Positions 8,754 through 17,071 of a DNA stretch of 39,523 nt are shown one piece after another. Location of the stretch: assembly GCA_018650165.1 (NCBI GenBank), contig JABIGM010000022.1, positions 1-39,523 of the forward strand. Reading direction: 5' to 3'. This stretch comes from Methanobacteriota archaeon (lineage in GTDB: Archaea; Thermoplasmatota; Poseidoniia; Poseidoniales; Poseidoniaceae). The translations under genes and the position numbers were made by a program. Below the pieces are notes generated by a model that ran no database searches, had not been told where the DNA came from, and saw only the letters and a program-made list of their open reading frames with translations. Position 1 is the stretch's first letter. Every line of letters begins with the position of its first letter.

Positions 8754-11700
8754 TTACTCATCTTGCAGACGTGCTAGTAATTCTGCTTTCCTGCCCTTCA
8801 CTGGTAATCCTCGTTCCCTTAATTCAACCTTCAACTGTGCAACAGTCATGCCAGAAAAATCTGCTTCATCTATCGATTCTGTTTCTTCTTCTACTACTTC
8901 TTCCGTGATCTCAGGGTTTTCTACAACCTCATCGTCCGACGAGTCAACTTCTACCTCTTTAATTTGGGAATGGTCTACATCTGCCCAGGGGTCTTCTGCA
9001 GGAGTTACTTCAACAACTGGTTCCATTTCTAGGTCTGGGGTGACTTCGGGCGCTATCTCTAGGGCCTTAGTTACCGCCTCCATATTGGGCCGTTTTGGCG
9101 CCATTGGAGGTAGAATTGGAGTTACTTTCTGTTCTGTAAATTCTTCGTCATCTTCCCACTCATCATCATCATCGTAGAATATACTCTCATCAGGACTGTT
9201 TCTGCGAAGCAAAACTGCGATTGCTAGCGCTGCACCACCCAAAAGCACTACCAATATCGAAATTATGACTGTCATGCTACCCAAGCCGGAATCAGCATCA
9301 TCTTGGCTGATGACTCTTGGCATATCGGATTCAACATTCAAGTCACATGAGGCTCTGAGTTCAGTTCCAAAACAATGTGGCAGCATTGAATTTTCTACCC
9401 AAGTATCCATTCCAGTAATGTTGACGTGTAGATTTTGTGAGCCACTACCGTGGGTCTCAAACAGAAGCGGTATCGATTCAAGTGTTTGGCCAGGTGATAA
9501 CGAGAGTTCTATGCTACTGTGAGAGAGCCAGCTTCTTTCCGGGCCCAAATCCTCCATAAGAGATACAGTAACTGTTCCTGGCTTAGTTCCCAAATTGCGT
9601 ACATGGACTACAACCCCGATTTCGGTACCTTCTACAATCTCATTACCCCTTGGAGTGCTACCATCCGCTAGAGAAATTTCGATATTCGTAATTGTTACAT
9701 CGAATGACAATACTGTGAAATCTGTATTCATTGCATCGAGATATGAGAGTCCCGTTCCCGATGCAGAATTACCTGCTCTATCGGTAACGTCAACCCACCA
9801 AATTAATTCATCTCCATCCTCAAGGCTAACATTTACTCCTTCGGTAAAGTCAATACTTCCAACATATGACCAAGCATCTGCATTACTAGAGATGTACGGG
9901 ATTATATCATTGGATTGGCCGTTTTCTATAATGACACCATTACGGACAAAAGCCCAATGAACCTGCAAATCATTTCCAGACATACCACCTTCATCTAAGA
10001 TTAGAATGGCAAATGGTTGAACTTCCAATTCTGCATCATCTAGCACCATAGGCCTAGTAGAAAATTGAACAACTGGAGATATTTCATCCACTGTCACATA
10101 GGTTTCAGCACTGCTCACATCATTTCCAGGATGTTGCACACCAGTAATGGAGTAATCAACAATTAAGATGTTTTCAAGAAGTGATCTCGATGGCAAAATC
10201 ATACCAGTAGTCCACCATCCGCCTTCTGTTACTTCCGCATAGGAAGATAAGTCCTCAGACCCATAGGTAGTCGAAACGGTTACTTCAAGCCCCTGCTCAG
10301 GAAGAGTGGACAGCATTACTCCTGACTTGTTGTAAACAACATGGCCAGACAGTGTTAGGTCGTCACCCGGTTGAACATAAATCTGCTCAGAAGAGTTTTC
10401 AGATAGTGGTGGAGTGTTATCTCTCATATCATCAACAATTACTTTCAGGTCATTGTCTAATTGCCAACGTATTTCTCCGAGGTTAGTCAATAGCGCAACT
10501 GGATTCAGATCATCATCATCGAATACTACAATACCCGGCATAGCATACTCCGGCAAGAGTGATTCATCAAAATTCCAATCAAGTGTGAATTGCCACTCGA
10601 CAACTGAATATGATCCTTCATCTGTTACAATAACGTCATGCAATGTTAGTTGCGATAATTCATTCGAATACATGTTACCGTTGCGAGGCTCCCATGTCAT
10701 TACACCAATTGTATCTTCATCAGCACCTAGTAATTTGACAGTTACTACATCGATAGAATTGATTCCATTTTCATCGCTAATTTCCATTGATAATGTGTGC
10801 ATCTGGCCAGCAAGTAATTGCTCGCTTATCGAATCGATACTAAGTCCAGTTGCCGGAATGGTTGTAGGCGCATTGACCGCAATAATCAGTGTGGCCATGT
10901 CGTTGTCTATGCCTGCAGTGCCACCATAAACAAGTGAATGTCCAGCATAATCTGTTCCTGTAAAGAATACTGAGAATAACGCATTCATCTCAAGTCCCGA
11001 TACATCAATCCCACTAAATGTTAGAGTTCTTTCTCCTGAGATTCCCTCTGGTAAATCTCTAGATGTAGCCTGATATTCATCGTAATCTGCGATTCCGTCA
11101 CCATTAGTATCGTCTAAAACTTCCCGCCAGTAGTGCATTACTACCTCGTTACCAAGTGCTTGACTATCGGTAACGGTTACTTGAAGCGAAAGTGAAGACG
11201 AAGGATCCCAAGTGTAGCCATCTGCAGCTAGCAATCTTTGCCCATTGTTAATTTGCAAATTGGAAGCCCATGGGGATTGGTTGTCGAGACGGATACTTAC
11301 AGGGTTAGTCAAAGTCGTATCATCTGCACCACTTGCTCCGGTTGCTGGTCCAGCGCGAATAACATATGGTGTAAGATTGGTAAGTGTTGTATTAGATGGC
11401 AAAGTGATTAATCCGGTCCACTGACCAGCCCCGGTTGAATTGAGAACAACATCATTTCCATCAATAGCAATAGCAACTACGAAATCACTTACAAGTGGCC
11501 TTAGGTCTAAGGTATTTTCAAAACGTACAGTTCCAGAAACTGAAACTTGTGTTCCAGCCTTAGCCCAGAATGGATAGGCCGGTGAAAATACATCGGATAA
11601 ATCATGGCCAAATAAGTCCATCACATTCCAAGAATCAACCTGCAAATCATTCTCACTAGCCTGGGTTGCAACTCCACCTGATTGCGCTGTAGCCGGAGAA

Positions 11701-14700
11701 AGGCCTTCTCCGTTTTCATCAAATCCTTGTGCTGTCCATGACATGGATTGAGAATCATCCCAGTCCCAATCAACCTCAAATTGCCAATCTACAACAAGTC
11801 TTCCACCAACTTCGGTTACTGTAGAGGTAATGTCCAAGGCCAGCATTCCAAACCCGCTTATTTGCGCAAAGGTTCCACCTGCTTGAATATTTGAAAGGAT
11901 TATTTCTAGAGTATCACCCGATGAGTCAAGGCCAATCAGATGTATTTCATCGATATTCTCATTCCCTAGTAAGTGATGGTGACTTGTAGTAAACCCTTGT
12001 AAATCACCATTTGGATACCAGGTTTCGGGAACAGTAAACGGATGATTAGTAATCATATTTTCATGATAAACACCACCATCTATTGCAACTCCACCTGCAA
12101 CAGAAGTCCATGTCAAGGGAACATCAACGATTGGTTCAAGACCATTGTTTGAGTTCAACTCATGGTATGCTTTTACTACTGATCCTAAGCCTGAAACATT
12201 CTCCATCAACGTATAACCGATAGCAAAAGAGCCGATTGTATAGGTTGTTGTTGGAGATGACATCAGATCGATATCAATCATTGACCAATTTCGTCCACTT
12301 ACATCGACAGAGGTACTTGAAGCAACTAACTGAGGGTTAGCAATTGAAAGTACAGTTGTCGACCAATTGTAATTATACAATTGATAGAATGAATTTCCAC
12401 CACTCGAAATTGAAAGTGGCTCAGTATTGCCCGTTGGAGTAATTCCAAGAAGTAAACTGTGAATGTTAGCACCTTCTGGAATCATAACTGACAATGTGTC
12501 GTTTCCAGTAATACTAACCGAATGAGTAATCGATGTCGAATCTATGCGTGTTTGCCATCCATATGAGCCATATGCCGGGTCAGATGGGAATTGCCAATCG
12601 ATAGTTCCATCATCACCTAAGTCGATAGCAGCATCATGTGCTGGCTGTGCAAAAGTTCCACGGAATGCTAGTGTATCTATCATCCCACCAGGTGCTAGTG
12701 TTACTGTTGGACTGATGTGTGTTTTCATTCCACCAAGATCTAATATCGAATTGACAGTGCTTGTAGAGACGCCTTGAGTTCCCATCGTAGTTAGAGTCGA
12801 TGTGGTTTGTGAGAAATTGCCAGTTACAAGAGCAGACGAAATCGGACGAGATGAAAGGCCAGACAAACCGGCAATTACCAATGCAGAAGAACCTGTATTT
12901 TCCCATGTCCCATTGGACAAACGTGTAAGGCTTGCAGGTATGTTCCAACCATTTGAATCTCCAAAGTAGCGAGTTGCACCAATTGACAGTTCACTGATTA
13001 GTGGAGTGTAATACTCATCTTCAGTTCCCATTATAACTTCGACATATACGCCCGGATTTGCATCACGGTCAATCGTAGCTAGTGAAACCGGAAGTGACAT
13101 ATTTTCATGACCAGTAATTACTTGGCCAGTAGAATCTAGGATGTTTATTCCATACCATGTATTATTGGGCAAGATGATATCTGCATCAACAAATCCTTGC
13201 CCCAAGTCATGTGTTGGAATAAGTGGACTCGTCCACGAACCTTCGGTTTCAAACCAATCAACTTCTAATCCGATGTTATCAACATACCAGCCCGGCTCTT
13301 GAACAGCTGTATCTGACATTTGTCGGAACTTGAAAGAAACGTTATTGCCTGATAAATTAGACACATCGTATGCCATATCAAGCCAAGGAATGGTGGCCCC
13401 TGTGCAAGACCAGCCGCCAGAGGTTGCGACGTATTGCCGTCCATCCCAGACATCAGTACCACTGAATGCAACTGTATTGGTAATTTGTCCATCATACCAG
13501 TTACTACCATTTGCATAGTTTACATATGCTTGATTCCAAGTCCCACCATTGACTGAAACATAGAGAGCACCTCCGTCCCATGCATCTTCAGAACACATCC
13601 AATGCTTCCACACAAAACGTGCGCTTGCACCAAGCGGAACGAAGTAGTTCGGAGAAATTAATGAGTTATCTGAACCTGCATCATAAGTCCCACATAGATT
13701 GGTTCCAAACCCAAGACTTGCACTTGGGAATGAACTTGGGCCACCGGAATAATTTGCGCATACTGCGCCAAATTCCCATCCTGTTTGTCCAACTTGATTG
13801 GAGACACTCCAACCACCGGGAGGAAGCGCAGGTGCATCTTCAAGACCATCGTTTAACACGAAGCCACCAGCTCCAATTTGGATGAATGCCCAATCGTCAG
13901 CAGCCCCATTGTTTCCAAAGTGCGTCACTGAAGAAGAATTGCTAAGAAGGTTGGTATCAAGAACTGTTCCACTTGAAGTAACAACCTTGTACCAATCAAC
14001 AGTTAGCCCTTCACGCTCATCGTTTGGAGTACCGTACTGAACTGAAGAATCTGTTTCGACATAGTACTTGATCAGTGAAGTACCATTTGCGCCGATCATT
14101 GCCGTAGGGATTGCGAAATCAACTACAAAGAAACCTCCCGATTGGTCGTTCACTTGAGTGCCATTTGGCAAAGTGTAACTTGAGCCGGGGATTGCCCCTA
14201 TCCTCGAACGGCATGTTGAAGTTGTTGCGCCACTGTTTCCGTTTGATGAAATATCAGTCCAAGTTGTCCCATTGTTTGTTGATAACTCTATACAGAAATT
14301 ATCGTAGGAAGACCCTTCTAAATCAAATTCCAAGCGCGTTTGTATTACTGCACCTGCAGTTGTACTCGACAAATCAATATCTCCTACCATCATTCCCTGT
14401 GCGCTATTACTGTAAAAGCAAGACCCGGTGGCGACATAGCATCCATGGTGCCATAGTCCAACCGAATTTCCTACGTTGGTAATACTGAAATCATCTAGGA
14501 ACCAGCCTGGCCTTGATGTGCTGTTATTGTCAGTCCATACCTGGAATCTAAATTGCAATGTAGTTGCGTTAGTGATTCCAGTTAAGTTATCCAAACTGAA
14601 TGTTGAAGAGATCCAGCCACTGTGATTTCCATCTCCAAATACTCCAAAGCCACTACTGTTTGCTCCGGTAGGAACCGGTGCAGAAGTTGAGATATTCGAA

Positions 14701-15404
14701 GGATAGCCTCCTACTGGCTCCATGTAGGTCCAAGCACCCGTGTCAAGTTTGTACTCAACCCATGCACCATCATCAACATCAAGGTGGTGCCAGTGTGAGA
14801 ACGTTAGGTTAAAATCATTAATCGGAGATGGCAATGTAAGTTGAGGAGTGACAAGTGCGCCAGCGGTATTTGCAGGCAGCCCTTGGCCCGGCAAAGTAGC
14901 AGCTACCACGCCGCCACCTGCTGCGGTTACGGGCACGTAGCCATGAGCAAGTGTTCTTGTTGAACCACTAACTGTTCCGCCCAAACTGGTAGGGTTTACC
15001 GCTTCCCAGATAGCACCAGTATGGGACCAACCGGATGGAAGTTGAAGAGTTGCAGACGAAAAAGTTTCGACATTAGAGACTGCGCTGTCGGGAGTTAGTG
15101 ACATTGCACCATCGAATTTACCGATCATTGTGTTGGTGAACTGGCCTGCGCTAAAGTTGTTAGAAACGTTTTCCCCAGACCATGTAACACCTGAGCCATC
15201 CTCCAAATATCCACTCTCATCGACATGTAGCCATGCATCGATAACCGTTGCATTGCCCGGAACTTCGAATACATCCGAAACGGTTTTTGTGGTCCCCGCC
15301 AATCCTGAAGGGCCACTCCATGAACTGACTGCTGCAGTAGCAACGCTACTAAACATCAGAACTGTGAGAAATATGGCGACCGGGATTTTCTTAGACGCGT
15401 TCAT
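8754..15404 (-). CDS. Giant secreted surface protein with C-terminal membrane anchor and cytoplasmic SAP domain
   Basis: 2216 residues from ATG 15404 (a GTG two codons earlier is possible). A signal peptide covers about 1-24 (KKIPVAIFLTVLMFSSVATA). The first third holds several MAM/jelly-roll-like modules with the pattern W-x(n)-D-G-A-x-V-x-Y, ending in PGWFLDDFSI or PGWYVDNIGL. Mid-protein is a DLGDDGTIDW module (DNA about 12600) and a WREVLDDTNGDGIADYDEY module (about 11100), both also found in the 1413-residue protein. A transmembrane helix spans about 2044-2066, then RR, a long Asp/Glu/Pro tail, and a SAP-like domain at the last 31 residues (MTVAQLKVELRERGLPVKGR and on). Probably an adhesin or degradative surface protein; no catalytic motif recognised. 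Its start is preceded by a CC-RTA-GG hairpin. Confidence 0.9.
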   Translation of the reverse strand: MNASKKIPVAIFLTVLMFSSVATAAVSSWSGPSGLAGTTKTVSDVFEVPGNATVIDAWLHVDESGYLEDGSGVTWSGENVSNNFSAGQFTNTMIGKFDGAMSLTPDSAVSNVETFSSATLQLPSGWSHTGAIWEAVNPTSLGGTVSGSTRTLAHGYVPVTAAGGGVVAATLPGQGLPANTAGALVTPQLTLPSPINDFNLTFSHWHHLDVDDGAWVEYKLDTGAWTYMEPVGGYPSNISTSAPVPTGANSSGFGVFGDGNHSGWISSTFSLDNLTGITNATTLQFRFQVWTDNNSTSRPGWFLDDFSITNVGNSVGLWHHGCYVATGSCFYSNSAQGMMVGDIDLSSTTAGAVIQTRLEFDLEGSSYDNFCIELSTNNGTTWTDISSNGNSGATTSTCRSRIGAIPGSSYTLPNGTQVNDQSGGFFVVDFAIPTAMIGANGTSLIKYYVETDSSVQYGTPNDEREGLTVDWYKVVTSSGTVLDTNLLSNSSSVTHFGNNGAADDWAFIQIGAGGFVLNDGLEDAPALPPGGWSVSNQVGQTGWEFGAVCANYSGGPSSFPSASLGFGTNLCGTYDAGSDNSLISPNYFVPLGASARFVWKHWMCSEDAWDGGALYVSVNGGTWNQAYVNYANGSNWYDGQITNTVAFSGTDVWDGRQYVATSGGWSCTGATIPWLDMAYDVSNLSGNNVSFKFRQMSDTAVQEPGWYVDNIGLEVDWFETEGSWTSPLIPTHDLGQGFVDADIILPNNTWYGINILDSTGQVITGHENMSLPVSLATIDRDANPGVYVEVIMGTEDEYYTPLISELSIGATRYFGDSNGWNIPASLTRLSNGTWENTGSSALVIAGLSGLSSRPISSALVTGNFSQTTSTLTTMGTQGVSTSTVNSILDLGGMKTHISPTVTLAPGGMIDTLAFRGTFAQPAHDAAIDLGDDGTIDWQFPSDPAYGSYGWQTRIDSTSITHSVSITGNDTLSVMIPEGANIHSLLLGITPTGNTEPLSISSGGNSFYQLYNYNWSTTVLSIANPQLVASSTSVDVSGRNWSMIDIDLMSSPTTTYTIGSFAIGYTLMENVSGLGSVVKAYHELNSNNGLEPIVDVPLTWTSVAGGVAIDGGVYHENMITNHPFTVPETWYPNGDLQGFTTSHHHLLGNENIDEIHLIGLDSSGDTLEIILSNIQAGGTFAQISGFGMLALDITSTVTEVGGRLVVDWQFEVDWDWDDSQSMSWTAQGFDENGEGLSPATAQSGGVATQASENDLQVDSWNVMDLFGHDLSDVFSPAYPFWAKAGTQVSVSGTVRFENTLDLRPLVSDFVVAIAIDGNDVVLNSTGAGQWTGLITLPSNTTLTNLTPYVIRAGPATGASGADDTTLTNPVSIRLDNQSPWASNLQINNGQRLLAADGYTWDPSSSLSLQVTVTDSQALGNEVVMHYWREVLDDTNGDGIADYDEYQATSRDLPEGISGERTLTFSGIDVSGLEMNALFSVFFTGTDYAGHSLVYGGTAGIDNDMATLIIAVNAPTTIPATGLSIDSISEQLLAGQMHTLSMEISDENGINSIDVVTVKLLGADEDTIGVMTWEPRNGNMYSNELSQLTLHDVIVTDEGSYSVVEWQFTLDWNFDESLLPEYAMPGIVVFDDDDLNPVALLTNLGEIRWQLDNDLKVIVDDMRDNTPPLSENSSEQIYVQPGDDLTLSGHVVYNKSGVMLSTLPEQGLEVTVSTTYGSEDLSSYAEVTEGGWWTTGMILPSRSLLENILIVDYSITGVQHPGNDVSSAETYVTVDEISPVVQFSTRPMVLDDAELEVQPFAILILDEGGMSGNDLQVHWAFVRNGVIIENGQSNDIIPYISSNADAWSYVGSIDFTEGVNVSLEDGDELIWWVDVTDRAGNSASGTGLSYLDAMNTDFTVLSFDVTITNIEISLADGSTPRGNEIVEGTEIGVVVHVRNLGTKPGTVTVSLMEDLGPERSWLSHSSIELSLSPGQTLESIPLLFETHGSGSQNLHVNITGMDTWVENSMLPHCFGTELRASCDLNVESDMPRVISQDDADSGLGSMTVIISILVVLLGGAALAIAVLLRRNSPDESIFYDDDDEWEDDEEFTEQKVTPILPPMAPKRPNMEAVTKALEIAPEVTPDLEMEPVVEVTPAEDPWADVDHSQIKEVEVDSSDDEVVENPEITEEVVEEETESIDEADFSGMTVAQLKVELRERGLPVKGRKAELLARLQDE

Positions 15405-15413
15405 GTGCACAAC

Positions 15414-15430
15414 CGAACCCTACGGGTTCG
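15414..15430 (-). promoter_or_regulatory. CC-RTA-GG hairpin upstream of the 2216-residue surface protein
   Basis: In gene sense the sequence is CGAACCC-GTA-GGGTTCG, a perfect 7-bp stem with a GTA loop. It ends 9 bases before the ATG at 15404. No other clear ribosome binding site is visible in those 9 bases (GTTGTGCAC). Confidence 0.58.
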
Positions 15431-15492
15431 CTGAACCCTATCAACTCTACCCTCACATCTCAGTTTTCAAATCGCAGAAGAAGACCCGTTTT

Positions 15493-15567
15493 TGGAGCCA
15501 CCAGCGAGAATTGAACTCGCGACCTCCTCATTACCAATGAGGTGCTATACCGCTAAGCCATGGTGGC
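15493..15567 (-). tRNA. tRNA-Thr (GGT anticodon)
   Basis: The acceptor stem is GCCACCA/TGGTGGC, the anticodon stem CCTCA/TGAGG with loop TTGGTAA gives anticodon GGT, and the T-arm is GCGAG-TTCAATT-CTCGC. Discriminator U73 fits archaeal tRNA-Thr. CCA is encoded directly (15493-15495). No intron is needed to fold it. Confidence 0.95.
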
Positions 15568-15591
15568 GTAATCGTGGCGACCAAACTTTCT

Positions 15592-15599
15592 GATATAAT
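15592..15599 (-). promoter_or_regulatory. Probable TATA box of tRNA-Thr
   Basis: In tRNA sense the sequence is ATTATATC, centred about 28 bases upstream of the mature tRNA-Thr 5' end, the spacing expected for an archaeal TBP site when transcription starts close to the tRNA. Assigned by position and composition only. Confidence 0.42.
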
Positions 15600-15670
15600 C
15601 GATTCGCATTGAGATAAACGGCTTTTCGACCGTTTCGGTTAAACAGGAAATGCTTGTCAGCCGGTTTGCG

Positions 15671-15753
15671 GCCGAGATCGCATAGCCTGGTATTGCGCGC
15701 GACTGGAAATCGCGTGTCCTTGTGGCACGAGAGTTCAAATCTCTCTCTCGGCG
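15671..15753 (+). tRNA. tRNA-Ser (GGA anticodon)
   Basis: The acceptor stem is GCCGAGA/TCTCGGC, the anticodon stem CGCGA/TCGCG with loop CTGGAAA gives anticodon GGA, and a long variable arm (TGTCC-TTGT-GGCAC region) marks a class II tRNA. T-arm GAGAG-TTCAAAT-CTCTC; discriminator G73 as in tRNA-Ser. The next bases are CCT, so CCA must be added after transcription, unlike the neighbouring tRNA-Thr. It is divergent from tRNA-Thr; a hairpin AAACGG/CCGTTT lies in the gap at 15617-15636. Confidence 0.95.
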
Positions 15754-15846
15754 CCTAATTACACTGATATTTTGAGTCATTACAGAAAAAGAAAGGCTCC
15801 GCATCATTTGCGATTAATTGATAGTTCCAGAGCCTAAGCCCTGAGC

Positions 15847-16959
15847 ATGTCCGACCCTGTGATGAGCCCAGATGGTAAATTTATGTGGACTGGTTCTGAA
15901 TGGGTCCCTGCGCCTCCTTCCTCTGAAGGAAATAATGTCTCAATGCAGGACTCCGTAATTGGAGGCGACGTGGTTAGTAATACCATCATCAATAATGATC
16001 CTGCTGCAGTAACTGCTGCTGTTGTCACAGCATTACAACAACTCGGTATGATTGGACAGAATACACATCATCAGGCTCCACCAACCCCGGAAGTCGAGTT
16101 ACCACTTTCATTCAATGTTGGGGACCATGTAGAGTACCACAGCCCAACCAACGAAAGATGGCTTGATAGGTGTAAAATTGTTGCAGTAAATGATGATGGA
16201 ACCTATCGTATTGAAGTCCCAAAAAGCACAGTTATTGAGACCAAGCCAGCGGTAGTAATTGGCACATCTCCTGGAACAATTCGCCCAGCTAGTATCCCCT
16301 ACAAGTCAGGAGACAGAGTCTTCGCCAACTGGAATAATCACGGACATTATTATCCAGGAATAATAGCCGGAGAGAATAACGACCACACCTTCCTGATTCA
16401 CTTTGATGACGGTGATGTTGAGGACAATGTTGAATGGGGGCGTCTCGAAATACTAATTGAAGATTCGAAAGAAGTTCAGGACTATATCACCCAAGATTCG
16501 CTAGCCGAGCGAGAACTGATTGAAGCATTCCAAATTTTCGATACAAACAGTACAGGAACCATTCTAGCAAAAGAATATTTCAGAATCTTAACCGAAATTG
16601 GCGATAATCCAATACCGGCAGATGAAGTAATGCAAGAATTTGAAGAACTTGGAATCGAACTCGATTCAGAAATTGATTACCGTGCTCTAGCCAAATATAT
16701 GGCAAGCGGTGAAGGTATACCGGCAGTCGAGAAACAAAAACCAGAAGTCGTAATTCGTGATGCAAGAATGTCAGATGGAGACCTCAAAGGATACGCATAC
16801 GCCCATCCAAAATTGGGAGAAGGCCCAGTAAGGTCGTCTAGAGTTGCTGGAATTACATATGATGAACGAGCAACTGCAAGGGTCGAAACACGAAACACAA
16901 TTTATGTGGTCGGACCAACAGGATGGGCTGTTAGGCCAGATGACCATCCCTTCAATTAA
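15847..16959 (+). CDS. Cytosolic protein with two Tudor-like domains and a calmodulin-like EF-hand pair
   Basis: 370 residues, no signal peptide. Residues 7-23 (SPDGKFMWTGSEWVPAPP) form a Trp-rich motif like DUF2510-type segments. Two small beta-barrel Tudor/Agenet-like repeats follow: 88-124 (FNVGDHVEYHS...W...IVAVNDDGTYRIEV) and 151-203 (YKSGDRVFANWN...YYPGIIAG...FLIHFDDGD). Then come an EF-hand with a full calcium loop, DTNSTGTILAKE at 232-243 (Asp1, Asn3, Thr5, Gly6, Ile8, Glu12), and a partner helix-loop-helix at 263-285 (LGIELDSEIDYRALAKYM) like the second hand of calmodulin but with a weaker loop. The C-terminal 75 residues are unassigned. A calcium-responsive binding protein is a fair inference; partner unknown. 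Confidence 0.85.
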   Translation: MSDPVMSPDGKFMWTGSEWVPAPPSSEGNNVSMQDSVIGGDVVSNTIINNDPAAVTAAVVTALQQLGMIGQNTHHQAPPTPEVELPLSFNVGDHVEYHSPTNERWLDRCKIVAVNDDGTYRIEVPKSTVIETKPAVVIGTSPGTIRPASIPYKSGDRVFANWNNHGHYYPGIIAGENNDHTFLIHFDDGDVEDNVEWGRLEILIEDSKEVQDYITQDSLAERELIEAFQIFDTNSTGTILAKEYFRILTEIGDNPIPADEVMQEFEELGIELDSEIDYRALAKYMASGEGIPAVEKQKPEVVIRDARMSDGDLKGYAYAHPKLGEGPVRSSRVAGITYDERATARVETRNTIYVVGPTGWAVRPDDHPFN

Positions 16960-17071
16960 TGTTATTGAGTGGCTGTCAATGAATCCTCCACCAATAGAGT
17001 TGCAAGGTAATGAAAATTAGAATTATTTTGTTGAACGAACTTGAATCTGAACCACAAATCTCTTTGGGGTG

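Noticed and set aside
10040..10270. CCATAGG cores that resemble the hairpin family.
   Set aside because: They are inside a coding region and pair at only two positions beside the loop.
15553..15807. An 84-codon minus-strand frame across tRNA-Ser.
   Set aside because: It is a translation of the tRNA gene; the RERDLNSRATRTRDFQSRA look is a known false-protein pattern from tRNA loci.
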